Source: Variovorax atrisoli 110B (lineage in GTDB: Bacteria > Pseudomonadota > Gammaproteobacteria > Burkholderiales > Burkholderiaceae_C). From it: a stretch of DNA of 64,000 nucleotides. How positions within the stretch are numbered: position 1 is the first letter of the stretch; each line of letters begins with the position of its first letter. Shown here in pieces: positions 16,879 to 25,413 of this stretch. The translations under genes and the position numbers were made by a program. The stretch lies in NCBI RefSeq assembly GCF_000382045.1, contig NZ_KB907461.1, forward strand, positions 124,001-188,000. Direction: 5' to 3'. The notes beneath the pieces were generated by a model. The model ran no database searches. It was not told where the DNA came from and worked only from the letters and a program-made list of their open reading frames with translations.

Positions 16879-17100
16879 GGCGCATTGACCTCGTTCGAAC
16901 GGTGGAACGAATGCTAGGACGCGGTGCTTCTTCCACGCCTCCCTCTTTCATGTGATCCCTCCAGGCAGGTATAGCGCATCGCTGGCGATGCCGCCTCCCA
17001 TGGACAGAGGACGCGTCGCATGCACCCGAGTACTAGTCTGCGTCCGACGAGTCAGTCCTTCATTCCTTCACTTGCAGCAGACATTGCCAAGGAGATTCCG

Positions 17101-17670
17101 ATGTCCACGCCATTTCAACGCAAGCTCGCCACCATTGCACAGGAGCAGTACGCCTCCTACCGCTTCCTGCGCGAGAACCAATCGCCGCTTCTGGAGCAGA
17201 TCGAGAGGTACTGGACTGAGACAGGGCATGCCTTCGAGGGCGTCGAGCCTCCCTGGTCGGCCGTGTTCGTCTCGTGGTGCGTGAAGCAGGCGGGTGCAAC
17301 GTCCGCGCAGTTCAAGTTCTCGGCGCGCCACAGCGCTTTCGTTTATGAAGCCATCAAGAACGCCGATCAGCCGAACGCGGCGTTTCGCGGGCATGCCGTA
17401 TCGGAGTATCCGCCGAAACTGGGCGACATCCTTCAGAACAACCGTGCCGGCAATCGTTTCGACTTCGCCTACGCGTCGCAGCACTCCGGGTACGTGTCGC
17501 ATTCAGCCATCGTGATGGAGGTGGGGACAGACAACCATGGCCGCTATCTGCGCACGATCGGCGGCAACGAATCGGATTCGGTCGGCATGAAGGAAGTGAG
17601 GCTGGACAGCGAGGGTCTGGTCGCCAACCTGCAGGGGCTCTACATCAGCGTGCTCGAGTGTGCGCTGTAG
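17101..17670 (+). CDS. DUF2272 (NlpC/P60-like cysteine-fold) protein
   Basis: 189 residues; the start at 17101 is fixed by AAGGAG six bases upstream although the frame is open further. 'PPWSAVFVSWCVKQAG' at about residue 55 supplies a Cys and 'GYVSHSAIVMEV' near 140 a His, the arrangement of NlpC/P60 or CHAP peptidases. 'GGNESDSVG' follows. DUF2272 proteins are thought to be cell-wall amidase-like. There is no signal peptide, which would be unusual for a wall hydrolase. A strong hairpin follows the stop by 20 bases. Confidence 0.82.
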   Translation: MSTPFQRKLATIAQEQYASYRFLRENQSPLLEQIERYWTETGHAFEGVEPPWSAVFVSWCVKQAGATSAQFKFSARHSAFVYEAIKNADQPNAAFRGHAVSEYPPKLGDILQNNRAGNRFDFAYASQHSGYVSHSAIVMEVGTDNHGRYLRTIGGNESDSVGMKEVRLDSEGLVANLQGLYISVLECAL

Positions 17671-17689
17671 ATGCCCGTGTGCAGGATCA

Positions 17690-17718
17690 GGATCACTCCA
17701 AGTCGACTGGAGTGATCC
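17690..17718 (+). terminator. Perfect 11-bp hairpin after the DUF2272 gene
   Basis: GGATCACTCCA and its exact complement TGGAGTGATCC flank a 7-base loop (AGTCGAC). There is no T-run after it, so it is either a Rho-assisted/RNA-stabilising 3' stem or a protein-binding palindrome. Confidence 0.6.
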
Positions 17719-17957
17719 ATACAGGGATTGTGAGGAGACCTTTCAAGATCACCTCCCGATCGTTTAAGGCGAAGCGTCATGATCCCTCCGAGGTGTTCAC
17801 TCAGGCCGAGCCACACAGGTCACGCATGAGGCTCATGACCCGCTCAAGCGGAGAACCTTTCTGATTGAGTCCTGTCGCAGGACTGCGCATCCGGCTCCAG
17901 GCGGGCGTAGTCTTGCTATCGTTGCCGTCTCTGTATCGGGCGGGCCGTGTGCTTCGT

Positions 17958-18989
17958 TCAGAAAGTGTGATTCACACCGAGCTGCAGGCCTGAGGAGCTC
18001 CGCCCCGCCACAGCGGCCGGCGACGAGTCGGCCACCACGTAGGCGGCATTGCCGCGGTTGCTGATGCGCGAGTAGGCGCTGTACAGCGTGGTACGTCTGC
18101 TCAGGTTGTGTGCGTAGCCGATGGCGAACTGGCGGGCGGTGCCGTCGGTACCGAGGTCTGGGCCGGAGCGGTTGGAGCCCGCAAGCGATATCCGGATCTG
18201 CCCCGCGCCGACGGGAACCGACGCACCGATCAGCACGTTCGTCTGCCGCTCGCGTCCCAGTCGATGGCGCAGGTAGTTGAGGTAGGCCTTGACCACGCCG
18301 AAGTCATAACTACCGCCGATGGTCACGGTGCGGTAGTCTTGGGCGCCCACGGCGGTCTGCCCATAGGCGGCCGCTACGTTGAGCGAGCCCGATTCGTAGC
18401 CCAGCCGGCCGCCGCGGTAGCCGGCGCCCTGCGTGCCTTCGGCCGCCGCGAGCATGAACTGCCCGTAAAAGCCGCCGAGGCCGCGCGGCAGGAAGTAGCC
18501 GGCCGAGTTGCTCGCGCGGGCCTGTGTGCGTGCACGGCCCAGGCCGAGCGGCCAGCCTTCGACGATGTTGCTGCTGCCGCCCACGCCGACCGTGCCGAAG
18601 GGCGAAAAGCTCGACACGTTCCAAAATGTGGGGGTGTAGTCGCGGCCCAGCCGCAGCTCGCCGAGGTCTCTGGCCATCAAGCTCATGGTGGAGCGCCGGC
18701 CGAAGCCGCCTTGCGCCATGCCGGTGTCGGGCAGCACGGCGCTCTCGAGCCAGAAGCCGGCCGCGAGTCCGCCGCCAAGGTCTTCCACGCCGCGAAAGCC
18801 AAGCCGGCTGGGCAGCAGGTAGCCGCCCTGGTCCATGGCCCTGGTCGAGGCGCTGCCCGCCTTCGAGTAGGTGAAGTTCAGGTCGATGCTGCCGAACACC
18901 GTGACGGACGATTGGCCGTGGGCGGCGCCGAGCGCGCCCGCGGCCGCAAGGGCGAGCAGAAGTTTGTGTTGTTGTCTCATGTTTTTCAT
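17958..18989 (-). CDS. Gram-negative trimeric porin
   Basis: 343 residues starting MKNMRQQHKL, with a signal peptide ending GALGAAHGQ. The mature protein begins SSVTVFGSIDLNFTY, contains the porin GFRGVEDLGGGL segment, and ends in Phe after LGVNHTF, the outer-membrane assembly signal. It is a 16-strand general porin of the betaproteobacterial type. As the last gene of the cupin-Bug-dioxygenase operon, 25 bases after a Bug gene, it probably admits the operon's aromatic or organic-acid substrate. Confidence 0.93.
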   Translation of the reverse strand: MKNMRQQHKLLLALAAAGALGAAHGQSSVTVFGSIDLNFTYSKAGSASTRAMDQGGYLLPSRLGFRGVEDLGGGLAAGFWLESAVLPDTGMAQGGFGRRSTMSLMARDLGELRLGRDYTPTFWNVSSFSPFGTVGVGGSSNIVEGWPLGLGRARTQARASNSAGYFLPRGLGGFYGQFMLAAAEGTQGAGYRGGRLGYESGSLNVAAAYGQTAVGAQDYRTVTIGGSYDFGVVKAYLNYLRHRLGRERQTNVLIGASVPVGAGQIRISLAGSNRSGPDLGTDGTARQFAIGYAHNLSRRTTLYSAYSRISNRGNAAYVVADSSPAAVAGRSSSGLQLGVNHTF

Positions 18990-19014
18990 TCGAAGCGCAT
19001 TGGTCGAGGGGTGA

Positions 19015-20001
19015 TTAGCTGTCGATGCGGATGCCGGCGTGCCGGATGAGCGCAGTGGTCGACAGGACCTCTTCGCGCACCTGTTGCGCAAAGACCTGCT
19101 GCGGCATCGGTGCGGCGTCGGCGCCGAGCTTGTCCAGACGCGCGCGCACCTCGCCGCTCCCCAAAGCGCGCACGGTCTCGGCATGCAGCTGCGCCACGGT
19201 GCGCTCCGGTGTCCTTGCGGCCACGAACATGCCGACCCAGAACAGGTGGTCCGCATTTCCGAATCCACCTTCCACCGTGGTCGGCACCTGCGGCAGCAGT
19301 GGCGAACGCCGCGGCGCGCCGATGGCCAGCGCGGCGAGCTTGCCGCCTTGCACCAGCGGGGCGGCGAGCGCCAGCGGCGCCAGGAACCAGTCAAGCCGCC
19401 CGCCCATGAGGTCGGTGAGCGCCTGCGGCGTGCCCCGGTAGGGGATGTGCGCGGCCTCGATGCCGGTGGCGATGCGGAACTTCTCGCCCGCGATGTGCGA
19501 GGCGCTGCCGTTGCCCGACGAGCCGTAGACGAACTTCTGCGGACCTGCCTTCACCTTGTGCACGAAGTCCTTCAGCGAAGTGAAGCCGCGGTCGGGCGGC
19601 ACCACCAGCACATTGGGCATTGACGCCAGCATGGTGACTGGCGTGAAGTCGTTCAGGGTGTCGTACTTGAGCCCGGGGTAGAGCGCGGCGTTGGCGACGT
19701 GGCCGGTCGAGTGGATCAGCACCGTGTGACCGTCGGCCGGGGCGTTGACCACCGCGCTGGCGCCAAGCGTGCCGCCCGCGCCGGGCCGGTTGTCGACTAC
19801 GCAAGGCTGGCCGAGATGCTGTTGCAGGCGTTCGCCGACGATGCGGCCTACCACGTCGGTGGTCGATCCGGCGGTGAAGGGAATGACCAGCTTCACCGGC
19901 TGACTGGGGTAGGCGGGCTGGGCGAAGAGCATGGTAGGAAGGCTGGCGATGCCGCCTGCGGCTGCCGTGAGGCGAAGCAATGTCCTGCGATGGGTGTCCA
20001 T
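19015..20001 (-). CDS. Bug/TctC-family periplasmic solute receptor
   Basis: 328 residues with a Tat-like leader (MDTHRRTLLRLTAAAGGIA). The Bug fold is shown by 'YPSQPVKLVIPFTAGSTTDVV', the VVDNRPGAGGTLGA loop and the NAPADGHTVL segment that make the carboxylate pocket. Such receptors bind organic acids and feed a tripartite TctAB permease, which is not encoded nearby. It lies between the reductase and porin genes. Confidence 0.95.
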   Translation of the reverse strand: MDTHRRTLLRLTAAAGGIASLPTMLFAQPAYPSQPVKLVIPFTAGSTTDVVGRIVGERLQQHLGQPCVVDNRPGAGGTLGASAVVNAPADGHTVLIHSTGHVANAALYPGLKYDTLNDFTPVTMLASMPNVLVVPPDRGFTSLKDFVHKVKAGPQKFVYGSSGNGSASHIAGEKFRIATGIEAAHIPYRGTPQALTDLMGGRLDWFLAPLALAAPLVQGGKLAALAIGAPRRSPLLPQVPTTVEGGFGNADHLFWVGMFVAARTPERTVAQLHAETVRALGSGEVRARLDKLGADAAPMPQQVFAQQVREEVLSTTALIRHAGIRIDS

Positions 20002-20087
20002 CGTTGTCTCCTTGTGATGCGTGGGGAAGGGCCGGCCCGGCGGGCAGGCCCAGGGGGGATGCGCGGGGCAGAGTGCCCCGGGAACGC

Positions 20088-21077
20088 TCAGGGCGCCAAA
20101 ACCAGCCGCTCCATCGAGCCTTCAAGCACCTTCAGGTAGGCCTGGCGCGCGCGGTCCAGCGGCAGCACCGAGCCGTCGTTCACGTCGAAGCCCTGCAGGC
20201 TGCCGTCCTCGAAGCCCGGCAGCAGCGTGCGGAACACGTCCGCGCACTGGCTGGCCGTGAGCTTCAGGCTGTCCACGCCAAGCATGCGCAGGTCGCGGCG
20301 GTAGAAGGCCATGATGTCGAAGGGCACGTTGCGCTCGGGCGTGGAGATCAGGATCTGCGTGCCGCCCACCTTGAGCGATGCGAGCGCAGCGGCGAAGTAC
20401 GGCGAGCCGACGGTGTTGTAGGCGACGTCCACGCCCCTACCATCGGTCATCGACAGAACTGCCTGTGCGATGTCGTCGCGCGTGCCGTCGATCACCTCGA
20501 CCTGTGCGCTCGCGTGGCCCGTGTACCGGGTGGCGCCGCGTTCGACGCCGATCACGCGCGCGCGGGCACGCGTGGCCAACTGCACGGCGGCCTGCCCGAC
20601 CTTGCCGTTCGAGCCGAGCACCAGCACGGTCTGCCCGGGCCCCGCGAGGTCGGCGCGGCGCAGTCCTTCATAGGCTGTCACGAAGGGCACGCCCACCGTG
20701 GCGGCCGAAGCCATCGCGATGCGTTCGGGCTTGGGGACGAGCGCCGCCACGGGCAGCACGAGGTAACGCGCATGCGTGCCGTCGCGCGTGATGCCGAGGT
20801 CGCCGCCGGTGCCCCACACGGCGCGGCCGATCCATTCCGACGGCCCGGCGACGACGCGTCCGGCGTAGTCGCGGCCCGGCGTACGAGGCCAGATGGCATA
20901 CGGCATCAGGCCCAGCGCCGCCTTGACGTCACTGGGGTTGATCGCCGCGGCGAGGACTTCGACGATGGCGCATCCGGCCGGTATCTCGGGCCGTGCCATG
21001 TCGACCAGGTCGGGGTTCAGTGCATCGGCGCTCGGGGCCTTGGCGCTGAGGCGAAGGGCGCGCGGTGGTGTGCTCAT
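20088..21077 (-). CDS. Medium-chain dehydrogenase/quinone-reductase-like protein
   Basis: 329 residues of the MDR superfamily: GroES-like amino domain (AAAINPSDVKAALG, TPGRDYAGRVV) and Rossmann domain with LVLGSNGKVGQAAVQLA at about 156-172. The Cys ligands of zinc alcohol dehydrogenases are missing, which points to the zinc-independent quinone oxidoreductase branch that reduces enones or quinones with NAD(P)H. In this operon, after a ring-cleavage dioxygenase, it may reduce an unsaturated intermediate, the role of maleylacetate reductase in other pathways (inference). Confidence 0.88.
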   Translation of the reverse strand: MSTPPRALRLSAKAPSADALNPDLVDMARPEIPAGCAIVEVLAAAINPSDVKAALGLMPYAIWPRTPGRDYAGRVVAGPSEWIGRAVWGTGGDLGITRDGTHARYLVLPVAALVPKPERIAMASAATVGVPFVTAYEGLRRADLAGPGQTVLVLGSNGKVGQAAVQLATRARARVIGVERGATRYTGHASAQVEVIDGTRDDIAQAVLSMTDGRGVDVAYNTVGSPYFAAALASLKVGGTQILISTPERNVPFDIMAFYRRDLRMLGVDSLKLTASQCADVFRTLLPGFEDGSLQGFDVNDGSVLPLDRARQAYLKVLEGSMERLVLAP

Positions 21078-21125
21078 GGGGCTGTGTCTCGCGGTGCAAA
21101 GTGAAGGAAATGTGTGGGTGTGCGT

Positions 21126-22046
21126 TCAGGGCAGCGGCGGCGTGGGCAGGTGCGTTTCGCCGGGCTCCAGCCGCAATTCGAAGTCGAGCTGGAAGTGGCC
21201 TGCGCTGTCGGGTTCGAAGTCGCGCAGCAACGAGCCCACCGCGCCGAAGGCCGCGTCGCTGTAGGCGTACGGATCTCGCGCATCGAAGATCTGCGTTGTC
21301 AGCACCTTGTGGCCGGGCGCGATGGCGATGAAGTGCAGGTGCGCCGGGCGCATGTGGCCGCGGTTCTGCAGCGCCAGCAACTCGCCACAAGGTCCGTCGG
21401 TGGGCACGCCGTAGCCCGAGGGCCGCACGCTGTCGAACCAGAAGCGGCCGTCGGCATCGGTCTCGAAGACGGCGCGCAAGTTCATGTCTGCCTGCTCAGG
21501 GTCCTGGTTCTCGTACAGCCCGCTGGGCGCGGCCTGCCAGGTTTCGATGCGGGCACCGGCCAAAGGCGTGCCGTCCAGCGACAGCACGCGGCCGCGCACA
21601 TGCAGCGTCTCGCCGGCGGTGTCGTCGGTCGCAATGCGCACGCCGTTGGGCCGCACTGGCTGGTTCGCGCGCCAGAAGGGGCCGATGAGCGCCGGCTCGG
21701 TGCCGCCGGCCGCGAGCACGGCCTTTGCGTCCATGAGCAGCACCAGCGTAGCGAGGCCGAGGATGTCGGCAAGCAGGATGCCTTCGTGCTTGCGCGGGCC
21801 GGTGGCCTGGCCGATGCGCACCATGAAGTCCAGGCCCTTGAAGAGCTCTTCGTAGGTCAGCGTCACTTCCGAAGCGAAGGCGTGCAGGTGGCGGATCATC
21901 GCGTCGAGCACGGTGCGGGTGCGCGCGTCCCCCGTGCCCTGATTGGCGTCCAGCACGGCCTGCAGCAGTGCCTGGGGGGTGGCGGGAATCGAGCGCCGGG
22001 CGGGCAGCGGCCTGGTATCCATAGAGGTGTCGGCATCAGAAATCAT
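21126..22046 (-). CDS. Intradiol ring-cleavage dioxygenase (hydroxyquinol/catechol type)
   Basis: 306 residues; the start at 22046 follows an AGGAC site. An amino-terminal helical dimerisation domain (residues 15-120) is followed by the beta-sandwich catalytic domain. The Fe(III) ligands are visible: Tyr in SGLYENQD, Tyr in RPSGYGVP, and two His in RPAHLHF. These enzymes open catechol-like rings between the hydroxyls to a muconate or maleylacetate. Length and domain order fit the hydroxyquinol 1,2-dioxygenase group better than protocatechuate dioxygenases. It is the only ring-cleavage enzyme in the operon. Confidence 0.92.
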   Translation of the reverse strand: MISDADTSMDTRPLPARRSIPATPQALLQAVLDANQGTGDARTRTVLDAMIRHLHAFASEVTLTYEELFKGLDFMVRIGQATGPRKHEGILLADILGLATLVLLMDAKAVLAAGGTEPALIGPFWRANQPVRPNGVRIATDDTAGETLHVRGRVLSLDGTPLAGARIETWQAAPSGLYENQDPEQADMNLRAVFETDADGRFWFDSVRPSGYGVPTDGPCGELLALQNRGHMRPAHLHFIAIAPGHKVLTTQIFDARDPYAYSDAAFGAVGSLLRDFEPDSAGHFQLDFELRLEPGETHLPTPPLP

Positions 22047-22135
22047 GGGAAGTCCTGGAGAGTGAAGAAAACGAAATCGCCACGGCGGGGCCCGGCGCGC
22101 ATGGCGCACCGTGGGGGTTGAAGGGCGAGGGGCCG

Positions 22136-23170
22136 CTAGTCGGCGCGGATGCGCGCGCGGGCGGCCACGGCGGTCCAGCGCGGCACGTCTTCGGCGACGC
22201 GCGCAGCGAGGTCGGCGGGCAGGCTCGCGACCGTCTCGAAGCCAAGCTCGCGCGTCTGGCGCCGCACGTCGTCGAGCGCCAGGATGCGCCGCACTTCGGT
22301 GTGCAGCCGCTCGATGGCGGCGATGGGCGTACCCGCCGGAGCGAACAGCGCCTGCATCGTCTCGGAGCGGTAGCCGGCAAAGCCGGACTCCGCCACCGTC
22401 GGCACCTGCGGCAGATCGGTCCAGCGCGCGCGGCTGCCGACGGCCAGCACCCGCAACGTGCCCGCCGCGATGTGCGCCTTGGCAGCCGGCAGTGCGGTCA
22501 GCGCGCAGTCGACCTGTCCGCCGAGCACCGCCTGCACCGCCGGGGCTGCGCCGTTGTAGGGCACGTGCAGCAGTTCGATCCCGGCGCGCTGCCAGAGCAA
22601 CTCGCCGCCCAGGTGCACGCTGTTGCCCTTGCCGGGGGTCGAGTAGGTGGGTGCGCCTGGTCGGCGTTTGGCAGAGGCAATCAAGACCGGGAGGCTGGTG
22701 AACGGGCTCGTCGCCGGCACCACGATCACGTCGGGCGAGCTGACGGCGAGCGACACCGGCGCGAACTGGCGCAGCGGGTCGTAAGGGGGCTTGTCCGCGA
22801 ACAGGGCGGGGTTGGTCACGAAGGCGGACGAGACCAGCAGCAGCGTCCGGCCATCGGGCGCGGCGCGCGCCACCGCGGCGATCCCGATGTTGCCGCCGGC
22901 GCCCACGCGGTTGTCGACGATCACCGGCTGGCCCAGTGCTTCAGCGAGCCGCACGGCCACGATGCGCGCGACGATGTCCGAGGTGCCGCCAGCTGCGAAA
23001 GGGACGACGATGCGCACAGGGCCTCTGGCGCTCCAGGCCGGCTGCGCGCGGACAAGGCCGGCGCTAAGCGCCGCGAGCGTCGCGGAGAGGGCGTGTCGCC
23101 GGTTGATGCCGTGTGCCACGCCGCGTGTCGGCATGCGGCGGGCGGCCTGGAAGTCGTGGGCAGTCGTCAT
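22136..23170 (-). CDS. Bug/TctC-family periplasmic solute receptor
   Basis: 344 residues with an extended leader carrying INRRHALSATLAALSAGLV, a Tat-type signal. Mature motifs are 'GPVRIVVPFAAGGTSDIVARI', VIVDNRVGAGGNIG and RAAPDGRTLL. It is the second gene of the operon that starts at the cupin, and distinct in sequence from the other Bug at 19015, so the operon may capture two related acids or one may be a sensor. Confidence 0.95.
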   Translation of the reverse strand: MTTAHDFQAARRMPTRGVAHGINRRHALSATLAALSAGLVRAQPAWSARGPVRIVVPFAAGGTSDIVARIVAVRLAEALGQPVIVDNRVGAGGNIGIAAVARAAPDGRTLLLVSSAFVTNPALFADKPPYDPLRQFAPVSLAVSSPDVIVVPATSPFTSLPVLIASAKRRPGAPTYSTPGKGNSVHLGGELLWQRAGIELLHVPYNGAAPAVQAVLGGQVDCALTALPAAKAHIAAGTLRVLAVGSRARWTDLPQVPTVAESGFAGYRSETMQALFAPAGTPIAAIERLHTEVRRILALDDVRRQTRELGFETVASLPADLAARVAEDVPRWTAVAARARIRAD

Positions 23171-23227
23171 TTCTTGTCTCCTCGGGGGCCTGTGGGCCTT
23201 GGGCTGCTCGGGCGGTCGGCGCTGCGG

Positions 23228-23764
23228 CTACCTTCCTGCTGGTGCCGTCTCCTTGATGTAGCCGTCGGTTCCGTAGACCAAGCCGGTGGCTTCCGCAGCC
23301 CTGACGACATCCTCGTGCCAGGCGATGCGCCCGCATTCTTCGTCGGTTCCACCGACGATCGAATACACCACCAGCGCGTGATCGTTCGGATTGCGGAAGC
23401 CGCGCATCACGCCGATGGGGCATGAGATCACGTCCCACTGGTTGAGCATCACGGAGTACTGGCCCTTCTCGCCCCAGATGACCTCCATCTGGCCGTTCAG
23501 CGGACAGAAGACTTCCTCGGTCTTGTGTGCGTGGAGGCTGGCACCCTGGCCGACCGGGATCTCGATGAAGGTCACGCCGAAGCGGTGGTTGCCTGGAATT
23601 GCCGGCTGGACGCCTTTGTTCTCCAGGACGCCGCGGTTCATGATCTTGTAGATGTTCTTCTTCATGCCCGGCAGCCGGCTCTCGATGAAGGTCTCGCCGT
23701 AGGGCTTGACCTTGCCCCAGCGGGCGATGCGGGTGGATTCCATTTCCTGGAGGGTGGGGTCCAT
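23228..23764 (-). CDS. Cupin-domain protein, first gene of catabolic operon
   Basis: 178 residues; the start at 23764 has AAGGAA seven bases upstream. A single cupin barrel runs from about residue 60 to 150, with metal-binding motif 1 in 'GQGASLHAHKTEEVFCPLNG' and motif 2 near 'CPIGVMRGFRNPNDHA'. In motif 2 the usual final His is not obvious, so metal binding may be partial. Such cupins are dioxygenases, isomerases or ligand-sensing proteins. It is divergent from the LysR gene, so it marks the operon's first step or its regulation. Confidence 0.85.
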   Translation of the reverse strand: MDPTLQEMESTRIARWGKVKPYGETFIESRLPGMKKNIYKIMNRGVLENKGVQPAIPGNHRFGVTFIEIPVGQGASLHAHKTEEVFCPLNGQMEVIWGEKGQYSVMLNQWDVISCPIGVMRGFRNPNDHALVVYSIVGGTDEECGRIAWHEDVVRAAEATGLVYGTDGYIKETAPAGR

Positions 23765-23870
23765 GTCTATTCCTTGATGCGATGAGGTTCGGATTCGTCG
23801 AAAAAGCAGCGGTTTACGTTCTGCGAGGTTCACTGTAGGCAACAGCCATTCATGCGTCCATTACCATTTT

Positions 23871-23883
23871 TCGAGCGATTCGA
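23871..23883. promoter_or_regulatory. Candidate LysR-type operator
   Basis: TCGAGCGATTCGA has T-N11-A form with 4-base inverted ends and lies between the divergent cupin and LysR genes, 68 bases before the LysR start. The placement fits an LTTR recognition site; no experimental support. Confidence 0.35.
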
Positions 23884-23951
23884 TAACATTTCGGTATGAA
23901 GAGTGCGGTGCCCATCGCCCGCTCTTGGCGCAACGATCCGGACCCCCCTGC

Positions 23952-24881
23952 ATGGACCTCAGACAGCTTCGGTACTTCGTGGTGCTCGCCACGCAGCAGC
24001 ACTACGGCCGCGCCTCCGCCGTGCTGCACGTCGCGCAGCCGGCCGTGAGCCGGCAGATCCGCCTGCTCGAGGAAGAACTGGGCGTGCGCCTCTTCGAACG
24101 GCATGCGCGCGGCGCGACACCGACCGAAGAGGCCGTGTTCCTCATGGAACGCGCATCGTTCCTGCTGCGCTATGCCGAGCAGATGAAGCAGGACATGACG
24201 GCGCGTCAGCGCGATCCGAGCGGCCCGGCGGCCATCGGCTTGTCGCCCGCTCTCGCGTTGCTGCTCGCGGTGCCTTTGGCACGAGCGGTGCGCGAGCAGT
24301 TTCCGGATGTGCGGCTGCGCATCGTCGAAGGCTTCTCGCAATCACTGCTGGGCATGCTGGAGCAGGGGGCGGTCGACATCGCGATCCTCAATGGCCCGAT
24401 GCAGTTGACCAACGTGCTGGCCACGCCCCTTATGACCGAAGCGCTCTGCCTCATCGGCCGTACCGATGACGCGCGGCTGATGCAGATGAGGAAGATCAAA
24501 CTGCCCCGACTGGCAGGCCTGCCGTTGGTGATGACGGGCGTGTCCAAGTCGGGCGTGCGGCTTGAGTTGGAAGCGGCGGCGGCGCGCGCTGGCGTGTTGC
24601 TGAACCCGGTGGTCGAGGTCGAAACCTTGAGCGTGGCGGCCCGCCTGGTGGAAGAAGGCCTGGGCCTCACGGTTCACTTCGCCGCGGTCGTGCAGGACCA
24701 GATCGAGGCCGGGCGCCTGGTCGCGGTTCCCATCGAGGGTTTGCGGCTGCGGCGCGTGCTGGCTCGCGCCTCCGACCGGCCGCCATCGCGCGCGACCGAA
24801 GTGCTCATCGACATCTTGCGCGCCGTGGTGCAGGAGCGCGTGGATGCGGGGTCCTGGCCGCATGCGATGCTGGACCACTGA
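23952..24881 (+). CDS. LysR-family regulator of the dioxygenase operon
   Basis: 309 residues from MDLRQLRYF. The winged HTH is in residues 1-60 ('YGRASAVLHVAQPAVSRQIRLLEEELGVRLF' in pieces) and the effector domain covers about 90-300. It is close in style to the CatR/BenM/TcuR group that senses aromatic-pathway acids. Divergent orientation from the cupin operon, with a 187-base spacer, is the classic LTTR arrangement and implies that it activates that operon. Confidence 0.94.
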   Translation: MDLRQLRYFVVLATQQHYGRASAVLHVAQPAVSRQIRLLEEELGVRLFERHARGATPTEEAVFLMERASFLLRYAEQMKQDMTARQRDPSGPAAIGLSPALALLLAVPLARAVREQFPDVRLRIVEGFSQSLLGMLEQGAVDIAILNGPMQLTNVLATPLMTEALCLIGRTDDARLMQMRKIKLPRLAGLPLVMTGVSKSGVRLELEAAAARAGVLLNPVVEVETLSVAARLVEEGLGLTVHFAAVVQDQIEAGRLVAVPIEGLRLRRVLARASDRPPSRATEVLIDILRAVVQERVDAGSWPHAMLDH

Positions 24882-25413
24882 GTGCCGCCGCGCCGGTTGG
24901 ACGATGCAGGCACTCGAGACGGCTCTTCTGATTGAGCTACGCAACGGGGAAGTCGCCCTCAAGTCGGCGGAGGTCTCACCCGAGCAAGACGGTGGCCCAT
25001 TGACGTGGTCGGCTGGCCGCGATTGACGTGTGGCGGGGCGCTCTTCGCGCCGCATCCGCGAAGGATCCAGTCTGTGAAATGCTGGCCCCCTGCCTTGGTA
25101 CGTCTTCTAAGGAGGCCGGCCCCCGACTCTTGGCCACAGCAGGCGGGGGTGTGAGCGGGACCGACGTCGGTCCGCGCTATGGACTGGTATCCCGCAGCTG
25201 CGAATACTGCGTCACGGTCATGCCTTCGCCAGCGCGAAGGGGCCGGCAGCGCTTCTTCGAGCGCAGCGGCGCCGACGACGTCGATGCAAGAAATCCGGCC
25301 TTGCTGCAAACTGTTCGAAGCGCGGTCTTTGTTCGGCCTCGGCTGCTGGTGCCGGAAATGCTCGTCGACATCTCTCCCACCTTGAACGGACCGCCCCCGA
25401 GAGGAGCGCATCG
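24882..25413. other. Non-coding gap
   Basis: About 530 bases between the LysR gene and the cytochrome gene. No frame on either strand resembles a protein family. It should hold the promoter of the GMC dehydrogenase operon. Confidence 0.45.
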
